This document shows positions 1 through 7,798 of a DNA stretch of 35,788 nucleotides, piece by piece. The stretch is from an uncultured Alphaproteobacteria bacterium. GTDB lineage: Bacteria; Pseudomonadota; Alphaproteobacteria; Rhodobacterales; Rhodobacteraceae. Location: positions 1-35,788 of the forward strand of contig CACHJY010000013.1 of NCBI GenBank assembly GCA_902580265.1. The letters run 5' to 3'. Positions within the stretch are counted from its first letter, which is position 1. Each line of letters opens with the position of its first letter. The translations under genes and the position numbers were made by a program. Under the pieces are notes generated by a model that saw only the letters and a program-made list of their open reading frames with translations, searched no databases and was not told the origin of the DNA.

Positions 1-1
1 A

Positions 2-673
2 GATAAAATATTGCAACATTTTGCAAAAGATATAAAAGCCAATGGGTCAGAAATTTATACCGGTTCCAAAGTAATTGTTGCTGAGTTTAAAGAAGGAAAG
101 TGGCAAATTACAACGAATAGAAATACATTTATTTGTGACGTAATTGTAAATGCAGCAGGAGCTTGGGTAGATGAATTAGCATTGAAATGTGGCATCAAAC
201 CTTTGGGCTTTTTACCTCTTAAAAGGTCAATAGCTAGAGTGCCTGCTCCTGATGATAGTGGTAATCATAAAAGTTGGCCGATGGCTTTTGGACTAAATGA
301 AGCTTTTTACGCAAAACCTGATGCAGGAGAAATGATTGTCTCCCCATCGGAAGAAACCAAGTCTTTTCCTCATGACGCGTATGCAAATGAGGAGGACTTA
401 GCAAAAGGCATTTTTAATTTTGAGGAAGTTGTAAGCTATTCTGTTAAAAAAATTACATCAAGTTGGGCAGGCCTTCGAACTTTTGCACCTGATCGCACTC
501 TTGTTATTGGCTTTGATAGCATTGTCCCCGGTTTCTTTTGGCTTGCAGGTCAAGGAGGGTATGGCTTCCAAACGTCAGCCGCTGCAAGCAAAATGGCTAG
601 TGAAATTATTCTAGGGGAAAAATCAAGTTTTGGACAGCTGCAAAAGCGAGTCTCTCCAAATAGATTTAAGTAG
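2..673 (+). CDS. FAD-dependent oxidoreductase of the DAO family, C-terminal part (5' end outside window)
   Basis: The reading frame is open to the left window edge, with no stop between base 2 and the first possible start (TTG at 11), so this is the tail of a longer gene. What remains is the substrate-domain half of a D-amino acid oxidase/glycine oxidase-type flavoprotein. The VIVNAAGAW segment is the usual second FAD-contact region, and near the end SSWAGLRTFAPD followed by GFFWLAGQGGYGFQTSAAA is the family's C-terminal FAD-binding signature. The expected reaction is oxidation of an amino acid or N-substituted amine to the imine or keto product. The N-terminal Rossmann motif lies off the window, so the substrate cannot be judged. 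The gene ends 13 bases before the convergent glutamine cyclotransferase gene. The family call is secure and the substrate is unknown. Confidence 0.85.
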   Translation, partial: DKILQHFAKDIKANGSEIYTGSKVIVAEFKEGKWQITTNRNTFICDVIVNAAGAWVDELALKCGIKPLGFLPLKRSIARVPAPDDSGNHKSWPMAFGLNEAFYAKPDAGEMIVSPSEETKSFPHDAYANEEDLAKGIFNFEEVVSYSVKKITSSWAGLRTFAPDRTLVIGFDSIVPGFFWLAGQGGYGFQTSAAASKMASEIILGEKSSFGQLQKRVSPNRFK

Positions 674-686
674 CACATGAGCGTTC

Positions 687-1499
687 CTACTGCTCTTGGA
701 TTGATACTTCGTATATAGAATTCCAAAATTTTCCAGTTACAAAAATTCGGTCTTCAACTTTATCGTAAGCTATCCCATTCAACACATCTTCGGCTCCAGT
801 TCTTTCACTTATTGATGAAAAGTCAATCCATCTTACTAATTCGCCGGTAGCACTATCAATACATGCTACTAAGTCAGATTTCCATATATTCGCCCAAATC
901 TCATTTCCAACAAACTCTAGCTCATTAAGATTGTTCACAGGTAATCCATTGTAGGTAATAGCTATTGACCTTATGACCCGAAGGGTAATCGGATCACGAA
1001 ATTTTAAGATGTTACTCCCATCACTCATTACTAAATATTTGTTGTTACTGGTAAGCCCCCAACCCTCTCCATTATACGATAAAATTTTTAATATCTCGAA
1101 AGTAATTTTATCGTATACGAACATAACTCCCGATTTCCAAGTCAGTTGATAGAGCTTACCATTGAGTAAAGTAAGTCCTTCAGCAAAAAACTTATCCTCC
1201 AATGGAATTTTTTTTATCAATTTTTCAGAGTGCTTATTATATTTTCTTAAACTTGAATTTCCATATAGACCGGTACTTTCATAAAATATTCCCTTGTCTA
1301 CGATAAAACCCTGAGTAAAAGCCTTACTATCATGAGGAATTTTTCTTATGATGTCAGGGGTCACTATTTCCTGAGCATAAGAATGAAAAACATTAAGAAA
1401 AAAAACAAATGAGAACAGTATATAAACTAGACTTTTTTTTATCGATAAAAGTCTTGTATAGAAGAAAAGAGCAGACAAAAACTTGCATGTTGAGGTCAT
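687..1499 (-). CDS. Secreted glutaminyl-peptide (glutamine) cyclotransferase
   Basis: This matches the plant/bacterial-type glutamine cyclotransferase family (beta-propeller; Pfam Glu_cyclase_2), which converts N-terminal glutamine to pyroglutamate. Family blocks are visible in order: AFTQGF, YESTGLYG, FAEGLTLL, LYQLTWKSG, GEGWGLT, MSDGS, NLNELEFV, EIWANIW and GRL-like TGELVRWIDF. The N-terminus has Lys residues followed by a hydrophobic stretch (LVYILFSFVFFLNVF) ending in HSYA before QE, a good signal peptide with signal peptidase I cleavage after Ala, so the enzyme should act in the periplasm. I chose the ATG at 1499 because the frame extension to 1553 would overlap the start of the divergent aminotransferase and adds a long, charged leader before the signal. 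No strong Shine-Dalgarno is visible for either start. Its physiological substrate in bacteria is unclear. Confidence 0.85.
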   Translation of the reverse strand: MTSTCKFLSALFFYTRLLSIKKSLVYILFSFVFFLNVFHSYAQEIVTPDIIRKIPHDSKAFTQGFIVDKGIFYESTGLYGNSSLRKYNKHSEKLIKKIPLEDKFFAEGLTLLNGKLYQLTWKSGVMFVYDKITFEILKILSYNGEGWGLTSNNKYLVMSDGSNILKFRDPITLRVIRSIAITYNGLPVNNLNELEFVGNEIWANIWKSDLVACIDSATGELVRWIDFSSISERTGAEDVLNGIAYDKVEDRIFVTGKFWNSIYEVSIQEQ

Positions 1500-1547
1500 G
1501 TCTTTTAGAAAATAGTGTATTTTTTCGTTAAAAGGAATGTAAATATC

Positions 1548-2732
1548 GTGCAATTCGCATCAATAACAAAAAGAGTAGCAAAATTAGGCTCTGAAAAATG
1601 GACGCCCCATTTGAAAGCAAAGAAACTGGCTGAAATAGATCCTGATGTAATTTTGTTGACCATAGGCCAACCTGATATTTCAGTTTCAGACGAACTCGCC
1701 AATATTACGATCAAGGCCATTAAAGAAGGTAGAACAGGTTATTCCAATGGCAGAGGAGAACAAAACTTAGTTTCCAGCCTAGTAAATAAGTATAATGACG
1801 AATGTGGGCTTAATATCACCGAAAGTAATGTCTTGTGTTTCCCTGGCACTCAAACCTCACTTTTTGCATCGATTATGGGCTTAGTTAATGCAGGAGATGA
1901 GGTTCTTTTAGGAGATCCGCTATACGCAACCTATGAAGGGGTTGTAGCCGCTGCAGGCGGAACGGTGAAAAGAATAGAACTAAAAAAAGAAAATAGTTTT
2001 CGGATGAATCCTAGCGATTTAACTAACTCTGTAACAAGCAAAAGTAAGGTTCTTCTTTTGAATAATCCACATAATCCTTCTGGAGCAATATTGGCTAAAA
2101 AAGAAATAGAAGAAATTGTTGAAGTTTGTCTCCAAAACGATTTGTGGATAATCTCAGACGAAGTCTATTCATCCCTAATTTATGATTTTGATAATACAGC
2201 GGATTTTTACTCACCATTAAGTGTTCGAGACGCATTGCATCGCACTATTGTTGTCTCAAGTATTTCGAAATCACATGCAGCGCCGGGGTTTAGAAGTGGA
2301 TGGTTGGTGGGTCCCAAAGATTTTTGCGATGCGGTTTTGCCTCTTTCTGAAACAATGCTTTTTGGTAACCAGCCTTTTATAGCTGATATGACAGCATATG
2401 CGCTTGAGAATGATTTTCATACTGCAAAAAAAATGAGGGATTCATATTATCATAGGGCCGTAAATATTTATGAAGCTCTAAAAAAAACAAATAAAGTGGA
2501 ACCAATAATGCCGCAGTCAGGAATGTTCCTACTTGCGGATATATCTAAAACAAGACTAAGTAGCGACGCTTTTGTTAAACAACTTCTAGAGGAAGAAAAA
2601 TTGGCGCTCATGCCAGGCGCATCATTTGGAGAAAATGCAAACCATTTAGTACGCATAAGTTTAACGGTTCCTGATGAGATGATAAACCTGTCTTGCGAAA
2701 GGCTAAAACGTTTTATTGAACGAATAATTTAG
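1548..2732 (+). CDS. Class I/II PLP-dependent aminotransferase (aspartate aminotransferase-like)
   Basis: This is a fold-type I aminotransferase of 395 residues, the usual length. Visible motifs are the N-terminal IGQPD block (about 39-43), the YSNGRGEQNL substrate and PLP region (65-74), NNPHNPSG (172-179, with the Asn that contacts the PLP O3'), SDEVYSSLIY (203-212, with the Asp that pairs with pyridine N), and SSISKSHAAPGFRSGW, where Lys241 is the Schiff-base lysine. LVRISLT near the C-terminus carries the carboxylate-binding Arg. It transfers an amino group from an amino acid to a 2-oxo acid in the cytoplasm; the substrate cannot be fixed from sequence. The start is GTG at 1548 with AAAGGA upstream, because MQFASITKRV is a natural N-terminus and the longer frame from 1515 overlaps the divergent gene. 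It ends 20 bases from the convergent PLP enzyme. Confidence 0.9.
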   Translation: MQFASITKRVAKLGSEKWTPHLKAKKLAEIDPDVILLTIGQPDISVSDELANITIKAIKEGRTGYSNGRGEQNLVSSLVNKYNDECGLNITESNVLCFPGTQTSLFASIMGLVNAGDEVLLGDPLYATYEGVVAAAGGTVKRIELKKENSFRMNPSDLTNSVTSKSKVLLLNNPHNPSGAILAKKEIEEIVEVCLQNDLWIISDEVYSSLIYDFDNTADFYSPLSVRDALHRTIVVSSISKSHAAPGFRSGWLVGPKDFCDAVLPLSETMLFGNQPFIADMTAYALENDFHTAKKMRDSYYHRAVNIYEALKKTNKVEPIMPQSGMFLLADISKTRLSSDAFVKQLLEEEKLALMPGASFGENANHLVRISLTVPDEMINLSCERLKRFIERII

Positions 2733-2752
2733 ACTTTTTCTGATAGTAATCG

Positions 2753-3925
2753 CTATATGGCTTTTAACGCTCTTTCAATAGAGCCTACTAATTCATCTGG
2801 ATCTTCAAGACCAACAGATACTCTGAAGAAGCCTTCGGATATACCAAGCTCTTTACGAGCACGTAGATCAAGGTATCTATGTGAACTACTCCCGGGATGC
2901 GATATTGTAGTTCCAATATCTCCTAATGTAGGAGCAAATGCTATACCCTCTATATTTTCAATAAATTTATTTGAATCTATCCTATTATCACCGATTTCAA
3001 AACTTACCATATTGCAGCCATTTCCCTTTAAGAGTTGCTTTGCAAGAGATATATCAGGGTGCTCTGACATGGTAGGGTAAAGTACTTTTTTAACCTTGCT
3101 ATTTTTCTTCAAGGCTTCTGCAAGGATTTGTGCGTTTTTTTGTGCTTTTTCAAATCTTAATCCAAATGTAGCAAGACCTCTTTCAGCCAGCCAACAATCA
3201 AAAGGACTTGGAGTTGCACCAATTGAAACAGAAAAGTTGTAAATCGCTTCCATCCTGTTTTGATCTTTTGATGATACATACCCTAATGTAGTATCGGAGT
3301 GACCAGATAACAATTTAGTAATAGAATGAATAACAAAATCGGCGCCATACTCAAAAGGCTTAATAGATGCAGGTGTTGTAAACGTATTATCAACAGCCAA
3401 TAAAATATTGTTTCTCTTACATAAATTTGCGATGCCCTCTATATCGGCAACCCTAAGTGTTGGGTTAGATACACACTCAATTAAGATCATTTTTGTATTT
3501 TTTCTAATCTCGGATTTAACTGAGTCAATATTTGTTGGATCAGCGAACGACGTTTGTATTCCAAATCTAGGCAAATCTTCACGCATCAGTCTCAATGTAC
3601 GACCATATAATTGGCTACCCCCTAAAACATGGTCTCCCAAAGACAAGGTGCCCATAATAAGAGACGAAATGGCAGCCATTCCTGAACTCACAACCAGACC
3701 GGTGGCGCTCCCTTCAAGTTTATCAATCAAACGAGCTAAGATTTCCGCATTAGGATGCCCTTCTCTTGCGTATGTATAACCTTTTTGCTTGCCTTCATAT
3801 TGTTCATCGAGTGCATTGGGAGATTGAGAAGCATAAACAACCGATGGCATAATAGGAGTTGCAACCTGCTCTGATATAGAATTTGGCACCCCGTTGGGCC
3901 TTATTATAGTGCGTTTCATTTTCAT
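2753..3925 (-). CDS. Cys/Met-metabolism PLP enzyme (cystathionine gamma-synthase / methionine gamma-lyase family)
   Basis: This is a full-length (390 residue) member of the transsulfuration family. It shows YTYAREGHPN (50-59; the Tyr and Arg bind PLP phosphate of the neighbouring subunit), SSGMAAI (80-86, phosphate loop), ECVSNPTLRVADI (150-162), VDNTFTTP (178-185, with the pyridine-N Asp) and HSITKLLSGHSD (200-211), in which Lys204 carries PLP. Members cleave or exchange the gamma or beta substituent of cystathionine, methionine or acylated homoserine, and the exact reaction cannot be set from sequence alone. The N-terminus could also begin at the second Met (3919). A GGAG lies about 14 bases upstream of the ATG, overlapping the stop of the upstream phosphatase-like gene, only 6 bases away. 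It is therefore the third gene of the nth operon. Confidence 0.88.
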   Translation of the reverse strand: MKMKRTIIRPNGVPNSISEQVATPIMPSVVYASQSPNALDEQYEGKQKGYTYAREGHPNAEILARLIDKLEGSATGLVVSSGMAAISSLIMGTLSLGDHVLGGSQLYGRTLRLMREDLPRFGIQTSFADPTNIDSVKSEIRKNTKMILIECVSNPTLRVADIEGIANLCKRNNILLAVDNTFTTPASIKPFEYGADFVIHSITKLLSGHSDTTLGYVSSKDQNRMEAIYNFSVSIGATPSPFDCWLAERGLATFGLRFEKAQKNAQILAEALKKNSKVKKVLYPTMSEHPDISLAKQLLKGNGCNMVSFEIGDNRIDSNKFIENIEGIAFAPTLGDIGTTISHPGSSSHRYLDLRARKELGISEGFFRVSVGLEDPDELVGSIERALKAI

Positions 3926-3931
3926 TCTAAA

Positions 3932-4384
3932 TTATTTAGCTCCTGTAACCCTTAAGCATCTTAAACCAATCTCTTTCCACATTTCAACTACCGTAATTTT
4001 ATCTTCAAATACTAAGACTGGATTAAACCCATCAACAATCATTCTTTTATAGAGATCCCTTTTTACCATAAAATCTTTTCTGAAATCACCTTTTGGTCTC
4101 ATATACAGGCAACTATCTATATCAATATTTTTATTACCTTTTAATATTTGATTTAGCTGTTCAATTGTCTTTTTCCTATAGTCTTCAACCCTACCGGTAC
4201 AAAAAATGATTTGATTGGTGTCATCTTTAAGCAAAGACTTCAACAAAGCACAAACTTCCTCGATTGGTCGATCTTTATTCATATTGCTATAAAAGTTTTT
4301 CCAGTCTTTGGGGTCCTGCAAAACAAACTTTACTCTATGCGAGATATCTAAAATAGTTCCATCAATGTCAAAAATTATGTCTAT
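3932..4384 (-). CDS. HAD-superfamily 3'-phosphatase-like protein (T4 Pnkp phosphatase-domain type), non-canonical start
   Basis: The frame encodes a HAD phosphatase of about 150 residues resembling the phosphatase domain of phage T4 polynucleotide kinase. Motif I FDIDGTILD holds the two catalytic Asp residues, IIFCTGR is motif II, LYMRPKGDFRKDFMVKRDLY is the family's RNA/DNA 3'-end block with the motif III Lys, and VFEDKITVVEMWKE is motif IV. Such enzymes remove 3'-phosphates from nucleic acid ends. The catalytic motif lies upstream of the first canonical start (TTG at 4321). Between it and the in-frame TAG at 4402-4400, which is the stop of nth, there is no ATG, GTG or TTG. I end the gene at ATA 4384, which sits 7 bases after a GGAT; initiation at ATA or ATT, or readthrough from nth, are all open. 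Adjacency to nth fits base-excision repair. The phosphatase identity is well supported and the start is uncertain. Confidence 0.7.
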   Translation of the reverse strand: MDIIFDIDGTILDISHRVKFVLQDPKDWKNFYSNMNKDRPIEEVCALLKSLLKDDTNQIIFCTGRVEDYRKKTIEQLNQILKGNKNIDIDSCLYMRPKGDFRKDFMVKRDLYKRMIVDGFNPVLVFEDKITVVEMWKEIGLRCLRVTGAK

Positions 4385-4399
4385 GGTTTTTATCCAGTA

Positions 4400-5053
4400 C
4401 TATGGTTTTTTTGCCTTAAAAGGTTTTTTTCTTTGGGGGAAGCATGTCGTGCAAATCTCGCATACAGTTCCATCACACCCCCTTGCTGTGCAGTGGGATC
4501 TACCATAAAAGATTATCTGTAGGTGTAATTTATTCCACCTTTCTTCAGGGAAAAGCTTTTTTAAATCTTTCTCTGTTTGCGTCACGTTTTTTCCATTGGT
4601 TAAACCCCAACGCTGTGCGAGCCTATGGATATGCGTATCAACTGGAAATGCTGGGAACCCAAACCCCTGAGACATTACGACACTTGCAGTTTTATGTCCG
4701 ACACCAGGAAGTTGCTCGAGATCTTCAAAGCTTGAGGGAACTTGACCCTGATGTTTTTCAATAATCATAACAGACAATTTAGAGATATTTGCAGATTTTT
4801 GTGGTGCAAGACCACATGGCCTAATAATTTCATAAATTTTTTCTGCTTTTAATTTACTCATATCCAACGGATTGTCTGCAAGCGAAAAAAGTTGTGGGGT
4901 AACTTGATTAACTCTTTCATCAGTACACTGTGCACTAAGCAAAACGGCAATAAGTAGTTCAAATTTACTCTTATGATATAGAGGCACTGGTGTCTCGGGA
5001 TAAATTTCATCCAACCGCTCTACCACATAGGCTGCTCTATCAATCTTATTCAA
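4400..5053 (-). CDS. nth: Endonuclease III (DNA glycosylase/AP lyase)
   Basis: This is a bifunctional base-excision repair enzyme that removes oxidised pyrimidines and cleaves the abasic site by beta-elimination. At 217 residues it has the standard length. It shows the SAQCTDERVN block (40-49), the helix-hairpin-helix LEQLPGVGHKTASVV (112-126) with catalytic Lys121, and FPVDTHIHRLAQRWGL (136-151) with catalytic Asp139. The C-terminal Fe-S region has five Cys (188, 193, 198, 201, 204) instead of the usual C-x6-C-x2-C-x5-C, so the cluster loop is atypical, although the overall 16-residue span is kept. The start is TTG at 5053 with AGG eight bases upstream. It is the first gene of a minus-strand operon, and its TAG stop is followed in the same frame by the 3'-phosphatase-like gene. 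It is divergent from the methyltransferase at 5141. Confidence 0.95.
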   Translation of the reverse strand: MNKIDRAAYVVERLDEIYPETPVPLYHKSKFELLIAVLLSAQCTDERVNQVTPQLFSLADNPLDMSKLKAEKIYEIIRPCGLAPQKSANISKLSVMIIEKHQGQVPSSFEDLEQLPGVGHKTASVVMSQGFGFPAFPVDTHIHRLAQRWGLTNGKNVTQTEKDLKKLFPEERWNKLHLQIIFYGRSHCTARGCDGTVCEICTTCFPQRKKPFKAKKP

Positions 5054-5140
5054 GTCACTAACCTTTCAAATAAGCCAAAAGTTCAATTTTCACACATTTT
5101 CCTTTTTTGCAGCAAAGAACTATGGAATATTGGTACTGTT

Positions 5141-5797
5141 ATGAGCAAGACAAAAAAAAATGCGTTGGATCTTCTTAAGGGAGCTTACAACCTAATAACT
5201 CCAGATGACAACAAGAAATACTATGAAGGTTTTGCACCTTTCTACGACAGTGTTTTTGTAAAAGATCTTGGTTACACTTACCCTACTGTTGTGGCAAATC
5301 TTCTAGTTGAGAAGTTTACAATAGATGGACCTATCTGTGATATCGGCTGTGGCACTGGGTTAGTCGCAAACGAAATTAAAAAGAAAGCTCCAAATGCTGT
5401 AATAGACGGAGTTGATATATCACAAGATATGATACAAATATCTAGAGAAAAAAACTTATATAGAAATTTGCTTGAACTTAATCTTGAAGACCCTCTTGAC
5501 TCATTATTACAAGATTATTCAGCTGTAGTAAGCGCTGGGACATTTACACACGGGCACCTGGGTTCAGAAACTCTGAAGCGCTTGATTTCTCATTTTAATT
5601 CAGGCACCAAATTTGTAATTGGAATTAACTTTGATCACTACCATTCAAAAGGCTTTGAAAGACAGTTCAAAGCTCATAATGAAACCAATATTATTGATTG
5701 CTTTGAGCTAAATGAAGTCAAGGTCTATAATAAAGATAATAAGAATCTAAATATAAAAAATGGTAAAGCCTGTGTTTGTTTGTTTTCCAAAACTTGA
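5141..5797 (+). CDS. Class I SAM-dependent methyltransferase
   Basis: This is a small Rossmann-fold methyltransferase of 218 residues. The SAM-binding motif I is ICDIGCGTGLVA (65-76), followed by IDGVDISQDMIQISREKN (89 on), where the acidic residue after motif I binds the ribose. An N-terminal YYEGFAPFYDSVF segment (27-39) is the common lid of the family related to TPR/ubiquinone-type methyltransferases. The substrate is unknown and no substrate-specific motif was recognised. The gene stands alone, divergent from nth with an 87-base gap, and is followed by 150 bases before the dehydratase gene. A short hairpin (GAAGC/GCTTC, near 5829-5843) follows it but lacks a good T-run, so I do not call a terminator. 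Confidence 0.8.
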   Translation: MSKTKKNALDLLKGAYNLITPDDNKKYYEGFAPFYDSVFVKDLGYTYPTVVANLLVEKFTIDGPICDIGCGTGLVANEIKKKAPNAVIDGVDISQDMIQISREKNLYRNLLELNLEDPLDSLLQDYSAVVSAGTFTHGHLGSETLKRLISHFNSGTKFVIGINFDHYHSKGFERQFKAHNETNIIDCFELNEVKVYNKDNKNLNIKNGKACVCLFSKT

Positions 5798-5903
5798 TTA
5801 AAAGGTATTTACATTAATTGATCTAGTGGAAGCGTACTGCTTCTGTTTGAACCAAAAAATCTTTTACATACTAATTTTTGTTATCTTGTTTTAGAGTAAA
5901 AAT

Positions 5904-5909
5904 TATAAT
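5904..5909 (+). promoter_or_regulatory. Possible -10 element upstream of the IlvD-type dehydratase
   Basis: A perfect TATAAT hexamer lies 38 bases before the dehydratase ATG, in the only non-coding gap (150 bases) on this side of the gene. No -35 at a normal spacing is convincing: TTGTTA at 5878 gives a 20-base spacer and TTGTTT at 5886 a 12-base one. In AT-rich DNA this hexamer can occur by chance, so the call is weak. Confidence 0.3.
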
Positions 5910-5947
5910 AAATTTACGACACGAACAAAACTATGTAGGCATTAAAA

Positions 5948-7798
5948 ATGAGAAACTCAAAAACAGTATTAATTGATAAAAATCCAGGAAGAAATTCTCA
6001 AACCTTTGGGATTGCAAGAGAACTGGGAACAGATGTTGATTTAATACATGAACCCTCGGTTGGTGTTGTTGGAAACAAGGGCGACTCGCAATGCTATATA
6101 GGTGTTTCAAGCAAAGTAGAAAAAATTCACGAAATTTTAAAGAATAGAATAGGGACAGATCCAGAGCAATTATCAATGAGGTTAGTGCAACCTGAGTTCA
6201 CCATAGCTACTTCAGATGGAATACGCAATGGAACTAAGGAAATGAGATATTCCTTAATTGGACGAGAAGTAACAAATGATTCAATGTGTGAACACTTAAG
6301 CGCCTCAGGATTAGAAGGAGTTATTGCAGTAGTAGCGTGTGACAAACCACCAGTAGGAACACTCGCTGCAGTTTTAGAACATAACAGACCGGCTATTATC
6401 ATGTCTGACGGATCTATACGACCAGGCAAAGACTCAAAAACTGGTGAGCCTATTGATATTATTTCCAGTTATCAAATTGCTGGCAATCCAGATGAAGAGT
6501 TTAAAAAACGAATTGCATTAGAGGCGTGTCCAGGATTTGGGAGTTGCGGAGGAATGTTCACTTATAATACGATGCAAACGTTTATTGGTGTTGTAGGCAT
6601 GCAGCCTTTGCACATGGTATCTCCCGCATCACAAGACAGCAGAAGGCTTGATGAATTTCCACAACAGCTTGTTGAATTTCTTGAAAAAATGATGGAAAAA
6701 AACATAACTCCCAGAGACATCGTAACAAGAGAGTCGATAAGAAATGCCATAATAGTTGCAATGGCTGTTGGAGGCTCAACAAATGTAATGCTGCATGCTC
6801 CAGAGATCGCGAGGGCTGCGGGCTACAAAAATTTTTCTCAAGACATTATGAGTTCAGAAGAATTCAACCATTTATCAAAAAATGTTGTGCCAGTTATTAT
6901 AGACGCTAGACCTTTTGGGAAATATTCGATGGTGGATATTGACACAAAGGGAGGCGTACAAGTTATAGTTAAAAATCTATTGGAAGCAGGCTTATTGAAT
7001 GGAGATACCATGACCTGTACTGGTGAAACCCTTTCTGAACAAATAAAAAGATTGTCGCCACCTAATCCAGATAATGAGGTAATATATAGTGTTTCATCAC
7101 CCTATAAACCGACGGGTGGACTACGTGTCTTGGGTGGTAATTTGTCTCCAGAATATAGCTCAATTCTAAAACTTGCTGGAGTAGAGGGAGGGCTTGAAAA
7201 TAATGTATTTAAAGGGCAGGCTAAAATATTTGATGGGGAACAAGCTTTATTAGATACCTTGGACAAAAGACCAGAGGTTTTTGAAAACTTTGATATGATA
7301 GTTGTCAGATATGAAGGGCCGGTAGGAGGTCCTGGAATGCCTGAAATGCTTGATTCAACTTCACGAATAACAACACTTTGTAGAGAAAAAAACATCGTAG
7401 TTGCACTTATGACGGATGGCCGCTTTTCGGGTGGCTCAGTTGGTTTAGTAATTGGGCATGTAGGGCCCGAAGCAGCAGTGGGAGGTCCAATCGCGCTCAT
7501 TGACGAAGGTGATCAAATAATCGTTGATTTAAATAAGAATGAAATTAATTGTGTGGAACTTGAGAACAAAAATACCTACGACGAAAGAATGAAAGATTGG
7601 CAGAAAAAAGTGAAAGAAAACAATGGTATCCATCCCGCTGTTGGAAATGCTGATACGCGTTTATTGCATAAGATGAGGCATTCAGCTGTTTCTGCTGTGT
7701 TTGGAGCGGGAATGCATCCAGAACGAAAAATTTTTGTTACTGACCCAAGAGAAGGAGAAACATCTTCGTTCACTCCTCAAAACAAGTTTAGAACATAG
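5948..7798 (+). CDS. IlvD/Edd-family [2Fe-2S] dehydratase (dihydroxy-acid dehydratase-like)
   Basis: This enzyme family dehydrates 2,3-dihydroxy acids or sugar acids to 2-oxo acids. The length of 616 residues is typical. Three cluster-ligand Cys positions are present: Cys49 in GDSQCYIG, Cys131 in VACDKPPVGT and Cys200 in GFGSCGGMFTYNTM, the pattern of [2Fe-2S] dihydroxy-acid dehydratases. SDGIRNGTKEMRYSLIGREV, GGSTNVMLH, RYEGPVGGPGMPEM and TDGRFSGGSVGLVIGHVGPEA are further family blocks. The segment after Cys131 reads PPVG where classical IlvD has NMPG, and the first Cys is in an unusual context, so it may belong to a divergent subfamily acting in valine/isoleucine synthesis or on a different hydroxy acid. 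It stands alone, with no other ilv gene in the window. Its last 11 bases overlap the convergent threonine synthase-like gene. The family is sure and the substrate is not. Confidence 0.85.
   Translation: MRNSKTVLIDKNPGRNSQTFGIARELGTDVDLIHEPSVGVVGNKGDSQCYIGVSSKVEKIHEILKNRIGTDPEQLSMRLVQPEFTIATSDGIRNGTKEMRYSLIGREVTNDSMCEHLSASGLEGVIAVVACDKPPVGTLAAVLEHNRPAIIMSDGSIRPGKDSKTGEPIDIISSYQIAGNPDEEFKKRIALEACPGFGSCGGMFTYNTMQTFIGVVGMQPLHMVSPASQDSRRLDEFPQQLVEFLEKMMEKNITPRDIVTRESIRNAIIVAMAVGGSTNVMLHAPEIARAAGYKNFSQDIMSSEEFNHLSKNVVPVIIDARPFGKYSMVDIDTKGGVQVIVKNLLEAGLLNGDTMTCTGETLSEQIKRLSPPNPDNEVIYSVSSPYKPTGGLRVLGGNLSPEYSSILKLAGVEGGLENNVFKGQAKIFDGEQALLDTLDKRPEVFENFDMIVVRYEGPVGGPGMPEMLDSTSRITTLCREKNIVVALMTDGRFSGGSVGLVIGHVGPEAAVGGPIALIDEGDQIIVDLNKNEINCVELENKNTYDERMKDWQKKVKENNGIHPAVGNADTRLLHKMRHSAVSAVFGAGMHPERKIFVTDPREGETSSFTPQNKFRT

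Noticed and set aside
1500..1553. Longer N-terminus of the glutamine cyclotransferase from 1553
   Set aside because: It overlaps the divergent aminotransferase start, has no ribosome site and would put a charged 18-residue leader before the signal peptide.
3932..4321. Accepting TTG 4321 as the true start of the phosphatase-like gene
   Set aside because: It would remove motif I (FDIDGT), which is intact immediately upstream in the same frame.
4444..4764. 106-codon plus-strand frame opposite nth
   Set aside because: Lies wholly antisense to a gene with clear catalytic motifs; its translation shows no family features.
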